Shown: one piece after another, positions 22,167 through 33,464 of the stretch
Layout of the letters: the number at the start of each line of letters is the position of its first letter
How positions within the stretch are numbered: position 1 is the first letter of the stretch
NCBI GenBank assembly: GCA_033819885.1
Contig: JAQYUZ010000003.1
Coordinates: 558,001-622,000 of the forward strand
DNA: 64,000 nucleotides
Reading direction: 5' to 3'
Source: Microbotryomycetes sp. JL201
Lineage: Eukaryota > Basidiomycota > Microbotryomycetes
The notes under the pieces: model-generated
Databases searched by the model: none
The model's input: only the letters and a program-made list of their open reading frames with translations
Told to the model about the DNA's origin: nothing
Made by a program: the position numbers and the translations under genes

Positions 22167-22229
22167 GATCGACTGGTCGTGGACTTCTATACGCTCGACG
22201 CGTTTTTGTCTTCGCATGGGAGCCTGGCC
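22167..22229 (-). repeat. right arm of imperfect inverted repeat
   Basis: Reverse complement reads GGCCAGGCTCCCATGCGAAG, pairing with the left arm at 21991. The arms are about 113 bp apart. Read outward, both arms encode a similar peptide (DRLVVDF on this copy), which hints at two copies of one older sequence in opposite orientation. Confidence 0.75.
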
Positions 22230-22689
22230 AACTCGCGTGTTTCGACGCGGAAGATGTAGGCCTTCTGGCGAAGTCTGCCGGGGTGCGGCTGTTTCCTTCG
22301 GCGCCCGTCTTCGGAGGTCGAGTCGTCGGACTCAGTTTCGGAGTCGGAGTCGCGCTGGTCATATGACTCTCCCATCGAGTCCTCGCTGCGCGCTCGTCGC
22401 GATATTTTTCTTTTCGGACGGGCTGGCTGCTTCGTCGCGTGCCACCTGCTCGAGCCCTGCCATGAGGTTTTCGGCCGGGCGTTGCCCGATTCTTCCTCCG
22501 GCGCGTTGTCTCGGATTCGCTGGCCCCATACTTCATGGCGGCTTGCTCGGTTTTCCCAGCCGTGTCTGAAGGTGTCCCTCCTGCGATGGGCACCGGCGTT
22601 GGGTTCCCCACAGTGGCTGTTGCTGGTGCTATCTCTGCTGGCTCACTGCTGCGTGGTGTGGCTAGGTGTCGACGATTGCCCTCGTGGCG

Positions 22690-22820
22690 CTGCATCTCCG
22701 CTCTGCTCTGCTGCTCTGCTCTGCTGCGCTGCCGTGACGCGGTCTCTGCTGTTTCCGCGCTGCTGTTCTGCTCCGTGGCCGTGCTCTGATGCTCTGCGCA
22801 GGCTCTGAGACTCTGTCCTA
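22690..22820. repeat. GCTCTG/CAGAGC low-complexity tract
   Basis: Degenerate run of GCTCTG, CTGCTCTG and related hexamers. It resembles microsatellite-derived sequence rather than coding DNA. Confidence 0.6.
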
Positions 22821-23167
22821 GGCTCTGTTCTCTCTGTGCGTTGTGCAGTCTCCGGCTCGCTGGCTGCCGGCCCTTGGCCCTTTCCCGGTCGATTTCTCTT
22901 CCTCGCCTGGTACGAGATCTGTAGCTCACCGTTTTGACCGCGATCCCATTTTGACGAGTGAGAGCTCGGGGTCACTCAGCCAAAAACTGTCTTGATGTGC
23001 TGCTTGATGTATGATGACAGCCGTCGTTAGGCCACTGTGGTTCAAGTCAGAAACACATTTGGCCTAATATCTGCTTCTAGCGCCACTATTGGAGTGTTTA
23101 TCTCGCGTTATCCAAGCCGAATAGACTGGCTTGATCTGTCTTCGACTTGCTCGCAACTTGACGAACC

Positions 23168-24879
23168 ATGTCATCCGCACCTCTGCCGCCTCAAGCGGTC
23201 CAAACAAGTCAGCTGTAAGCTCACGCACCCTTCTGCATGACGGGCACGCGCTGTGCTTTGTCGTGGACTGTCGAGTCAATCCGCACGTGACTGATCCTGC
23301 CACACTCCTCGCGACGTTCTTGCCCTGCGTAACGGAGCAGGTCGAAGCAAGAAAAATTCGGGATCATTACGCAGAACCTGGCCGAAGTGTTAGGCTCAGA
23401 CATTCTCAAAAAAGTCTTGGATGAGCGCGAGCTCGTGTGCTACTGGGGCACGGCCCCAACGGGCAGGCGTGAGTGATCTACTATCTCAAGGAGATCTGAA
23501 CAACGCTACACGGTGTCGGAGACGCTGCGAAAAGTCTTGGACCCAATGCGGCCGCTGCCGCTGCCTGCTGGCGTTGGCCGAGAGCATTGCAGACTGACGC
23601 TTCACGTGCACTTCAACAGCACACTTGGGATACTTTGTCCCCTTGACCAAGATCGCGGATTTCCTCTCGGCTGGTGTTGAAGTCAAGGTGTTGCTCGCAG
23701 GCAAGTCGGCGTAGCTTTCGACAGGTCTTTAACCTGCACAGCAAACTCACGGGAATTCTTGATGACACGACATGAACAGACGTTCATGCGTTCCTTGATA
23801 ACCTCAAGGCTCCGATCGAGCTTGTTGAGAGACGAGCAGACTACTACAGGCTGCTGATCAGCGCAGTATTCAAATCGCTGCACTTGCCACTCGACCAGCT
23901 TACGTTCGTGCTCGGCTCGACGTACCAGTACACACCTCAGTACAACTTGGACAAGTACAAACTTTGCTCAATCACGACAGAGCATGACGCGCGCAAGGCC
24001 GGAGCCGAAGTCGTCAAGCAGGTCACGAGTCCAGTTTTGAGTGGTTTGCTGTACCCGCTGCTGCAAGCACTCGATGAAGAGTACCTCAAGGTCGACTTTC
24101 AGTTTGGCGGCGTTGATCAGGTAGGCACGCGAGGCTTGCAAGCGTCTGGCGCTCAAGCTCAAATGATTCAACCTGTCCACTTTGTACAGCGAAAGATCTT
24201 CACGTTCGCAGAAGCCAACTTGCCAAAGCTTGGCTACACGAAACGAGCTCACTTGATGAACAAGATGGTTCCCGGTCTCTCTGGCGGCAAAATGTCTTCG
24301 TCAGACCCAAACTCCAAAATCGACTTTCTCGACTCGCCCGCGACCGTCAAGTCCAAGATCCAAAAGGCGCATTGCGCACCTGGAGAGGTCGAGGGCAACG
24401 GCGTTTTGGCATTCATCTCGAACGTCATTGTACCGATCGGAGAACTGATGCGCAAACAAGGTCGGGCCAATGAGCGAGCGTGGGCCGCAACGGAACAAGC
24501 CGTGTTTACAGTCAAGGGTGACCCGAAACATGGTGGCCAAAGTGTCCATTTTGGCTCTGCAGAAGAGCTAGAGCAAGCTTACGCCGCCGGATCGGTCCAC
24601 CCTGGCGATCTCAAAGCGAGCGTCGTCGAGGCAATCAACAGTTTGTTGGCGCCGATCCAGGCAGAGTTTGCCGCGTCCAAAGAGTTTCAAGATATCGAGG
24701 CTGCAGCGTACCCGCCAGAAAAGAAGGAGCCGACAAAGAAGAAGGAGAAAAAGTTTGTGTCAAAGGAAGAATACTTGGCAAAGAAGGCGGCCGCAGAAGA
24801 AGCAAACAACGTGAACGGTTCACAGCTCGACACGGACAGTCTCAAGAGCGCAATTGAGGACGTTGCAAAGGCAGTGTAG
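23168..24879 (+). CDS. TYS1: Cytosolic tyrosyl-tRNA synthetase
   Basis: Class I synthetase charging tRNA-Tyr. Five exons (23168-23214, 23341-23468, 23620-23700, 23780-24120, 24190-24879), 428 aa. Landmarks: [32 protein letters not shown] (the HIGH-equivalent), [46 protein letters not shown], and [15 protein letters not shown] (KMSKS loop). The C-terminus is Lys/Glu-rich as in eukaryotic cytosolic enzymes; there is no organelle presequence. Intron 23701-23779 has a GC donor (CAG|GCAAGT); it alone gives VLLA-DVHAF in frame. Intron 24121-24189 is stop-free and divisible by three, but splicing restores [14 protein letters not shown]. The stop codon faces that of VAS1 84 bp away. Confidence 0.96.
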
Positions 24880-24963
24880 ACGAGTTCAAGTTTTGTTTTT
24901 CATCATGGCAATGATACACTCATTTCTTCATGTCAAGCTTGAATAACTCGCTTGAACAGTCGC

Positions 24964-25196
24964 TCAATCCTTGAGCTTCAAGAACCCTTCAATGGCCGAT
25001 GTCAACGCCGCAATGTCGACCTCAATGTCCTTGAGCTTTTGTGCTTCCTTTTCTCGAACAGCTTGAGGCTTCTTGGTCTCGTACTCTGGAGCAGACATGC
25101 CTGCGCGCAGTTTGTCGGCTGCCGCTTGCTGGAACGCTCGTTTCTTTTCAGCTTTTTGAATTTCGGCATCGGCATTGATGACACCCTGAGGAGCGA

Positions 25197-25227
<31 letters not shown>

Positions 25228-28200
25228 ATCAGTGAGGAAAGCGCTACCAATGGTTTGATTGTGACAATCACTGACCTTGAGCAAGAGATGGGCCGAAAGC
25301 TCATTTGAAACATTGTCACCGACGCAGCCGACAGGAATGTCAGACTCTTTGTCAACAATTGACAACGAGTCGCAACCCTTGATCAAAACGCGAAGAGCTT
25401 TTGACGCGTCGCTCAGGACGCCAGCGAGTCGCGCATCGCGAGCATGGAAGAACACTGAAGCACGAACAAACTCAGAATCGGACGACGCATCGACCAAGTC
25501 ACGACAGACATACCTTGCAGCTTCGAATTAATGTTGTAAGACGTTGCGGCACTTCGGATGCTTCGGATAGCGTTGAAAGCCAAGTCAAAGTCTTTTTCTT
25601 CTTGCGTAAACTCGCGAGCCGAGTCCTGGCGAGACACGTTAGTCAGGTTCCGAGAAAGAGTCTTGTGTCTGTCCACTCACTGCCTCAGGATACCTTGACA
25701 GCATGATCGAAGGTGTATTATCTGTAGGCCTTCTTGGCAGACGCTGCCACAATTCTTCCGTGACAAACGGCATGACAGGATGAAGCAGCTTGAGGCCTTG
25801 GTCGAGCACCGTGTACAAGGTGTTCTGCGCCGACCGGCGAGGCTCGAGAGGAGCGTCTGGCGCTGTGATATCTTTGATCGCCTCAATGTAAACATCACAG
25901 ACTTCGTACAACCAGAAGCTGTACATCTCATCGGTCGCCTTCATAAAGTTGCGATCAGACAAGTGCTGATTGACCTTTGTGGAAGCCTCGTTGAGCTTGT
26001 GCAAGATCCATCGCTCCACGAGCGACTCTTGGCCTGTCGGTTTGGCGGACTCTAGAGGAATAAAGTCGGCGTCGAATTTGCCGATAGCGAACCTTGTTGC
26101 GTTCCACAATTTGTTGCAGAACTGCAAAGCGAAGAAAGACCACGACTCGGTCAGCGGGTGGTACCCTAGCGCGACGAAGCGATGACGCGACGCACTTTGC
26201 GATAACCCTCTACTCGCAGAATCTCCAAGTTGATGTCGCGACCAGCGGCGCTGTAGGCAGCCAAGCAGAACCGCAGAGCGTCTGTGCCACACTGTGGAAT
26301 GCCATTAGGGAAGTCCTTCTTTTGTCCCTTCTCGGCAATGCCGATCTCCTTCTCTGCCAGATTGCCAACGCGCAGCTGGGCGTGCAAGCTTTCAAGCGAC
26401 GCTCCCTCAATGACGTCAATAGGATCAATGACGTTGCCTAGCGACTTTGACATCTTACGTCCATGAGCGTCACGGATCATGGCGTGACAGAAAACTTCGT
26501 CGAAGGGCATCTTGCCGGTGAGTTTGATGCCGAGCATGACCATGCGAGCGACCCAGAAGAAGAGGATATCCCATCCAGTCTCCAAGACTGCGGCAGGATA
26601 AAAGTGCTTCATGTCGGGCGTCTGTCGAAGCGCGAGAATCAGCCGTCTGGTTGCTCAGCTAACGCCTGCTGCTCTAGCTCACGTTCTCAGGCCAGCCCAT
26701 GATGGAAAACGGCCACAGACCAGAGCTGAACCATGTGTCGAGGACATCGTCGTCTTGCTCGAGTGAGAATTCGACGCCGGGGAATTTAGCCGCTGCTCGC
26801 GAACGAGCGTCCTCCTCGTTACGGCCTGTGATCCAGTACTCATCGCTCGATTTCTGTTGTAGGAGACAAACAAACATTGTCACCTCTCCGAAAGCTGAAA
26901 CCTGACGATCAGAGAGACTCACATCCTGATCTTTGCCTTCAATGTTGACAAAATACGCTGGCGCGCGGTGACCCCACCACAGCTGACGGGAGATGCACCA
27001 GTCGTTGATGTTCTCAAGCCACCTATACCATTCGTTTTCTGACGACTGGGGCTTGATCTTGAGTTCGCCAGCTCGTGTCCTCTGGACGCGCCGATCAGTT
27101 CGAAACACCGTCGCTGATCCGATCAATTTCGCTCACCTCTAGTGCAGCGTCAGCAAGACCTTTGCAGCTGACCCACCATTGCGGCTTCATGATACTCTCG
27201 ATGATGTCACCCGATTTTCTACAGCGTCCTCGTCGTCAGCTGTTGCGGCAGTTCAAGTCCTGGACAGCACTCACGAGCAGATTGGAATGTTCATCGGGTT
27301 ATTCTCGGCACCAACATACAATCCCTTCTCTTGAAGTCGTTTGACGACTTCGTTCCTGGCGTGGAACCGCTTCATGCCCTCAAAGTCGGGTCCGGCATTG
27401 CTGTTAAGCGTACCATCGTCGTTGAGAATGTTGATAAACTCGAGCTTGTGCCTCATTCCGACTTCGTAATCATTGGGATCGTGCGCAGGAGTCATCTTGA
27501 CGGCACCGGTACCGAACGACATGTCGACGGCGATCGAGTCTGTAATGATGGGGATTTTGCGGTCGATGAACGGATGGATGGCATATTTTCCATGCAGATG
27601 CTAAGGAAAAAAAAAAGACATACTTAGCTCCATCTTTGCCAACCAGCGTCGTGAGCAAAGACGAACCTTGTAGCGCTCGTCGTCGGGGTGGACCGCGATG
27701 GCGGTATCACCTAGCATGGTCTCGGGACGCGTCGTAGCGATAACGATCTTCTCGTCCGAGCCTTCAATCGGATATGCAAAGCTGGTGATGACTCCAAACT
27801 CAAACTTTTCGTTCAAAGGGTAGCCAGGAACGTTGAGCAACGTCCGACCCGTCAAGACTTTTTGATCGACCTCAAGGTTACTCAGAGTGGTGTTGAGGGC
27901 GACACACCAATTGACGAGGCGATTGGCGCGGTAGATGATGCCTTCATCGTGCAGCTTGACAAACGTCTCGATGACGGCCTTTGACAGCGACTCGTTCATG
28001 GTGAATGCGACACGGTCCCAATCGCAGGAAACGCCCATGCGACAGATCTGATTTGTGATGCGTGCTTGATATCTAGAGAGAATGGGTCAGTTTATGTTAA
28101 ACGTGAGGGGCCCGAAACGGAAGCGACGACTTGCTCTTCCTTCCAAGACATGCAACGTTCCAGGAATTTCTCACGGCCGAGATCATGTCGCGTGAGGTTC

Positions 28201-29038
28201 TCGAGCTTGGCCAATCGCTTCTCGACGACGGACTGCGTCGAAATGCCTGCGTGGTCATAGCCAGGGACGTACAAGGTCGTGAAGCCTTTCATGCGGTACC
28301 TGCAAAGAGAGCGAATCAGCAGGGGCATACCGGCTGCAAGGAAAGGAAGAGACTGACCATCGAATCATGGTGTCTTGCAAGCCAAACGACAGGGCGTGGC
28401 CAATGTGGAGTGAGCCGGTGACATTCGGTGGTGGCGCGGGGATGACGAAAGTGCGCTGCGGGTCTGCCTTTGACCAGTCCAGCTCTCCTTGTGCATTACG
28501 AGGCAAGACGTTGGGCTTTTCGTCGTAATGCGAATGCTCCGAGGGAGAGTCTGAAGGAACCGCTGGCACAAAGTACGAGCATTCCCTCCACCACGAGTAC
28601 CATGACTTTTCGACGTTTGTAGGGTTGTAGCCCGAAGCCATGGGCTGAGACATGTCTTTACAGAGCCCGTTCATGCAACTCGTTAGCACGACTACACGCG
28701 CAGGCAAGTGCAGACCCAGACGCACCTTTTTTGTGGCCCTCTGGCACGTCGATGAACGGCGGTTCCTCGACTTCAGGCGCTGCCGGCTTTTCTTTCTCCT
28801 TCTTCTTGCCCTGACCAGGCTGAGCGGCTGCCGGGTTGGCTGCCTGCTGAGCTTTTTTGAGTGCTTTTTTGGCTGCAAGGGCGGCCTCCTTCTCCATGCG
28901 CTTTAGTGCGCTCTTGGTTGGCTGCTCTGGCGCGCCATTGTTGGCGCCACTGGCGGCAGCAGTGTCGCCTTGTGTGGCAGCTGGCGCCGTCGCCGCCTGG
29001 TCTTGCTGCGGCCGAGTCAAGTCGTTGGTCGAGCTCAT
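24964..29038 (-). CDS. VAS1: Valyl-tRNA synthetase
   Basis: Class I synthetase charging tRNA-Val with an editing domain. Thirteen exons (29038-28726, 28655-28358, 28299-28135, 28072-27667, 27600-27275, 27218-27137, 27081-26923, 26853-26683, 26621-26196, 26121-25681, 25625-25514, 25454-25276, 25185-24964), 1099 aa from the ATG at 29038. Landmarks: [24 protein letters not shown] (HIGH), [20 protein letters not shown] (editing), [41 protein letters not shown] (KMSKS), [12 protein letters not shown], and a C-terminal coiled coil. The Ala/Lys-rich N-terminal appendix is typical of fungal cytosolic forms. The frame stays open upstream of 29038 and encodes a mitochondrial-type leader without ATG. 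Intron 28073-28134 has a GC donor (AGA|GCAAGT). Confidence 0.96.
25197..25226. repeat. T10A20 homopolymer tract inside a VAS1 intron
   Basis: Ten T followed directly by twenty A on the plus strand, inside intron 25186-25275 of VAS1. The transcript therefore carries U20A10 just before the acceptor, which can serve as a long pyrimidine tract. Exact run lengths may be affected by sequencing. Confidence 0.85.
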
Positions 29039-29223
29039 CCTGAACCCAACGAAGGGGCGCACGGGCGTTCTGAGGGCAGCGAAAGGACGTGCGAAACTAC
29101 GTGCGAAAGAGAACGCCGTCGTCACCGTGGCGAAGGGGGATGAACTGCACGGCGAGCGAGGGAGAACGACGAGGGGCCAAAGCTCGCGATAGACAGACGA
29201 CTCTTGACGTTCGCCTCTGCGAC
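29039..29223. promoter_or_regulatory. bidirectional promoter region VAS1 / unknown gene
   Basis: 185 bp between the VAS1 ATG (29038, minus) and the ATG of the divergent unknown gene (29224, plus). The VAS1 side also encodes the putative mitochondrial leader (to about 29125). No recognisable TATA element. Confidence 0.5.
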
Positions 29224-30417
29224 ATGCTCATATACAAGAGGTCGGCATCGCCGCAGCTCAGAGACTATGATGCACTGGTCACTGGTGGGGACGATGACGA
29301 CGACCTTGACATGCTTGTGCGTCGTACGCACAACGGGCAATGGTCAAAGTGACTGAACACATCTATCATGCAGGGTTGCGGCAGCAGCGGCCCGTTCGTA
29401 TCCAGCCCAGCCACTACAACAAAACCGGTGCGATCCACGACCAACACCGCAGCATCTCGAAGCAGGACGAGCGCTGGAGCTGGCGCCGCGCGCTTCGACG
29501 CGTCCACGGCGACACGCAAGAGGGCGAGAGAATCAGCCGAAACGACACGCGTAAACAAGCAGCAATCGAACGCCTCGCACGCAGTCCCGACGCCGTCATT
29601 GTCACCAAAAATACGCGAACGAACGAGTGGCACAAATCAGGCGAAGCCACCGCACAAGCCGCGGACAGCAGCAAGGGCAAAAACTGCGAAACAGGAACAA
29701 GAAGCTCATGTGCGTGTTCCAGCCCGGAGCATGACAGAGGAAGCGCGAAGACAAGCAGCGGACACTCTTCAGCAACCCGCTGTCAAGAGCCTCGAAAGGC
29801 AACGAAACCGGAAATCAGGAGCAGATCCAGATAGCGAGGATCGAGAATCAGCATTGAAGCCGACCAAACACGTCACGGCAGGTCAGGATAGCAGAACCGA
29901 ACAACGGACGGCATCGCCACCGAGGGCGCAGCGACAACCTCCTCCGCTTGACCAGGGTCGAAGGCGGCGCGATTCTCCTGTGCAGAGCTTGACGGTGCCA
30001 ACAAACCTGGAAGGCTCGGATCTGGAACCTCACGTGCCGACGCTCGCAGAGTTTATCGCGTCGCTGCCAATCCCTCTCGGGCACCTCGTGCCTGCGTTCA
30101 CGACGCTGGGCCTGTCAACACCAACAGATCTTGTTGCGCTCGCATCAGACACTGAAGCCGGGCGCAACGCGCGACAAATCATCCTCGACCAAGTTGACCA
30201 ATTGAGCGAGCCAGGTCTGACCGTCTGGCAAAGGGTTGTCCTTGAAGAACAGTTGAAGAGTCGCGGAAGAACTTGGACGCCGACCGAGAATGAACAAGTG
30301 CGCTCAACACCGTCCTCGGTGCGTGCAAGGGCCAGGCCACTCGCTCGTCCCGAGGGCAAAGACTGGCTCGATGCGCTCGCTGCGCCTCCACTCCAAGATT
30401 ACAGATTCTCGTTGTAG
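29224..30417 (+). CDS. Uncharacterised protein with a C-terminal SAM-like helical segment
   Basis: Two exons (29224-29316, 29374-30417) joined through a 57-nt intron with a good branch site give 378 aa. The N-terminus has an acidic patch (VTGGDDDDDLDML). The middle is Ser/Thr/Arg/Gln-rich and probably disordered and basic. Residues of about 280-335 look folded: TLAEFIASLPIPLGHLVP, FTTLGLSTPTDLVALAS, ARQIILDQVDQL, a leucine pattern like a SAM or helix-hairpin domain. A short conserved-looking tail follows (GKDWLDALAAPP). I do not recognise the family. Basic disorder suggests nucleic-acid or chromatin contacts, but that is a guess. Head-to-head with VAS1. Confidence 0.6.
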
Positions 30418-30540
30418 TCGGTCAGAACACCCTAGTTTTGGCTTTCTGATAGCATATTATTTCTCGTCGATGGTGCTCTGTTTTGAACTGTGTTGTCTTG
30501 TATCCTTGCAATCTTTGCGCAACGACTCGGCGTTCCGAGA

Positions 30541-31755
30541 CTACAAATGCAGTAATTCCAACTTTGAGCCTTCTGCATCCCATACAGGCAGATCCGTCAG
30601 TGTCAGCGATTCCACCGAAGCGCTCGAGTCGGAACTCGCTGCACTGGCGTTCAAAGGAATCCGGCCGACAGGTGCGCCGGCTAGTCGTGACAGCGAAGTT
30701 GTCTGGCCTGAACACTTTGCCGACGTGGGCGTCTGCGTCGCCGCTAGCGCGTCGAGCTGGGACGCGACCCAGTTGGCGTCCGTCAGCATGGTCAAGTCGT
30801 TGCGTTTGTCGAGCGGTATTCTCTGCGGACCAAGCACTTGATATCAGTGCGAAACCGACAGTCTACTGATGGTCATATGCTCCACTGACTCGTTTGATCG
30901 TGTTGTACGACGCCTGCCGTCCTCTCGATTCTCGTATGACTTGTCTTGCTTGAAAGTCGAAATATGTCCGCACATCAAAGACCCGAAATAGGACGAGGTC
31001 GATTCTGAGAAAGAAGCGCGACAGAATGAACGCAGAGTGCGAATTGACGCGCTTCGACGTGCCAAAGATGGAAATCTGTTCAGGACGTGTGCTGGCTCAG
31101 GGCAGCAAGTTGACTGACTACGCGGCAGGTCAAGTCTGCAGATCCATTGTCGCCCAACTCGTCTTCGAAAAGCGGCACCTCGTCGTAGAACAAGATTGGT
31201 ATGTCTGTGCGGGCAAGAGTGTGTAACGGAATACCTGGATGTGAAGCTGGGGCGGGCTCGAACTGAGGTGGCGGACGTGGTTTCGGCAGATCCACCTTGC
31301 TCAGGGTGACATCGCCAGTGTACGCTGTCGTGTACGTCCAATCGTAAGGTTTCTGAACTTTGACATCCGAGTTGCCGCCTGCTGCCTGTCCCCGACCCCA
31401 CGTTGAAGCGTGCGCCACTTTGACTGCCGTGTCGCGAGCGACTTGCTGCAGAGCTGGCAGCATGCTCCATCGCATTTCGAGTCCCGACTCGCTATCTTTG
31501 ACGGACAACAAGTTGTTGCCGAAACAGATCTCGGGCAACGGACAATGCAGCTGGGCGCTTGCGCTGCAGCGGTTCGTCCGTCGAGCGCAGGTCAGCTGGA
31601 CACATAAGCAGAAGAGAGCGACGTCGTCAGTGGACGCACTCGTCGCACTCTTGCGCGTTCATGATTGGTTTCTTGGTGGACGATACTGTCCATGAGCCGA
31701 TCGAGATGCCCTTGACAGATCCGTAATTGAACGAGCGAGTTGCGTGCAAGGCCAT
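30541..31755 (-). CDS. TIP41: TIP41-like regulator of PP2A-type phosphatases
   Basis: Binds Tap42/alpha4 and PP2A-family phosphatases in the TOR pathway; human relative TIPRL. Four exons (31755-31640, 31563-31119, 31051-30890, 30822-30541), 334 aa. Landmarks align along the whole protein: GISIGSWTVSSTKKPIM, LPEICFGNNLLSV, KPYDWTYTTAYTGDV, DIPILFYDEVPLFEDELGDN, RVNSHSAFILSRFFLRIDL, DVRTYFDFQARQVIRE, TMLTDANWVASQLDAL. The tail is Ser-rich. I place the start at 31755 (MALHATRSFNYG), which mimics the short N-terminus of animal homologues. A longer frame reaching 31960 would overlap SEC13. A 30-nt in-frame GT...AG segment in exon 3 is kept as coding. Confidence 0.9.
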
Positions 31756-31913
31756 GCTTGCGTACTCCCGTAATAATTGGAGGCACGAGACTGTTGCGAG
31801 CTCTCAAGCTGGATCCTTCCCTCCGGAAATGCCGATGAGCGTCAGTGCAGTCACTTGCAGAAAGTCGAAAGGCGCCGAGCGGCGAGTGTGTCTCTGCTTC
31901 GAGTCGACGCGCC
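31756..31913. promoter_or_regulatory. bidirectional promoter TIP41 / SEC13
   Basis: 158 bp between the divergent start codons of TIP41 (31755) and SEC13 (31914). Both transcripts must initiate in or next to this interval. It also encodes an open minus-strand frame, which I consider incidental. Confidence 0.5.
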
Positions 31914-33464
31914 ATGACGGTCCCTTCGAGCCAAACGGTCGAGACGGGCCATGCCGACATGATCGTTAGTAGTCTAAGAGCCTATGAGAGGCGCCTACCG
32001 TGTCAGCTGACTCGCGTGTCCATCCTCGCACGCGCCGTTGCGTCGATTCCGATACAGCACGACGCCCAGCTCGACTACTACGGCAGGAGGTTGGCGACAG
32101 CATCGTCAGACAGGTCCATCCGCATCTTTGATGTTGAGCAGGACAACAGTTACCGGTTGATCGAGACGCTCAGAGGGTGCGTGTCGGCCGAGCAACAGGC
32201 CCGTGGCAAACAACACGTGCAATACAGTATCATATGCACTCGAAGCAAATGTCAAGCTGGTTTGACATCGCGTACGTGGCCGCTGACTTTGGCCGCTTTT
32301 GTTCCGCGCAGGCACGAAGGCCCTGTCCACGGCTTGTCTTGGGCTCATCCCTCATTTGGCTCAATCCTCGCATCGTGTTCGTTCGACGGCAAGGTGTTCA
32401 TCTGGAAAGAGAACGAGGGGCCCCAAAAGGGCTGGTCAAAAATCAAAGAACATCTCTTGCACACGGCCAGCGGTCAGTCATTGGCCCATCCGAATGCAGA
32501 TCAGCCATGTGCTGATGTGGTGTTCGCCGCAAAATTAGTCAACGCGATCGCATGGGCACCTCACGAGCTGGGACCCGTGTTGGCTTGTGCCTCGTCAGAC
32601 GGCAAGGTGTCTGTTTTGACTTTCAACAGTGAGAGCAATTGACCACGCGGCCCCTCCCTTGCACGCTAAAGCATTCAAGACGCTAATCATGCTCACGCCT
32701 AGACGATGGAACATGGGACGCATCCTTGTTCCCAGCTCATCCCCTCGGTGTCACATCTGTCACGTGGGCACCTGCCGTCGGCATTGGTGCTTTGACCTCG
32801 ACCGACGGTCATCAAGACGCGGCTGCACAAGGCGTCACGCAGGTGAAAAGATTCGCAACGGGTGGCTGTGACGGATATGTGAGACTTTGGGGATGGAAGT
32901 GAGTCTCGTGACAAAAGCTCGGTTTGCTGGCAAGCCACTACTGACAAACTCTTCCTCAACTGCCAGAGAGGACACAAAGACGTGGTCACCAGACCCAGTC
33001 CAACCTGTTCTCGAGGGTCATCAAGACTGGGTTCGTGATGTCGCATGGGCACCCAGCGTCGGCGTCGGACGAGCGTACCTCGCCAGCGCTGGACAGGTCA
33101 GCTGGCTGCTCGCAACAAGAACCTTTGCCCTTCGAACTAACGCGTATGACGCACGCGCCAGGACAAGACTGTTTACATTTGGACTCAGGATTCGCCAAAG
33201 TCAACATGGACAAACGTCGCACTGGAACCGACGGCGTCCTCGACCCAAGCACCAGGCTCGGAGGGAAAGTTTGGCGACGCTGTGTGGCGGGTCAGCTGGA
33301 GTGTCAGTGGCAACGTGCTTGCCGTGTCTAGCGGTATGTGTTCCAGTCGCTCGTCACTTGATCATCGTTCGCTGATTGATCGTCGGTCAGGCGACGGCAA
33401 GGTCTCTCTCTGGAAAGAGAACCTCAAGGGTAAATTCGAGGAAGTGTCCGAGCTCACGTCATAA
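31914..33464 (+). CDS. SEC13: COPII coat / nuclear pore WD40 protein Sec13
   Basis: Six-bladed WD40 protein that forms the outer COPII cage with Sec31, and also belongs to the Nup84 and SEA complexes. Seven exons (31914-31964, 32058-32176, 32312-32628, 32703-32898, 32967-33096, 33162-33333, 33391-33464), 352 aa. Landmarks: [157 protein letters not shown]. Length and repeat order are as in yeast and animals. Convergent with KEX1, stops 113 bp apart. Confidence 0.97.

Larger units (their letters stand above)
21500..23167. other. gene-poor, low-complexity region
   Basis: About 1.67 kb with no gene I can support. It contains an imperfect inverted repeat (separate entries) and a run of GCTCTG-like units (about 22690-22820). 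Long minus-strand frames here (e.g. 22042-22929) are Arg/Ser/Thr-rich low complexity without domains. It could be a decayed insertion. No transposase, reverse transcriptase or terminal repeat is visible. Confidence 0.5.

Noticed and set aside
22042-22929. 295-codon minus-strand open frame as a gene
   Set aside because: Arg/Ser/Thr-rich low complexity, no domain, no ATG-supported splice structure, and it spans the inverted-repeat arm and the GCTCTG tract.
31913-31960. TIP41 and SEC13 start codons overlapping at one CATG, or a 47-bp antisense coding overlap
   Set aside because: The minus-strand frame stays open to 31960, but the extra residues look random. The ATG at 31755 gives MALHATRSFNYGSVKGISIG without an intron and matches the short N-terminus of animal homologues, leaving a 158-bp spacer.
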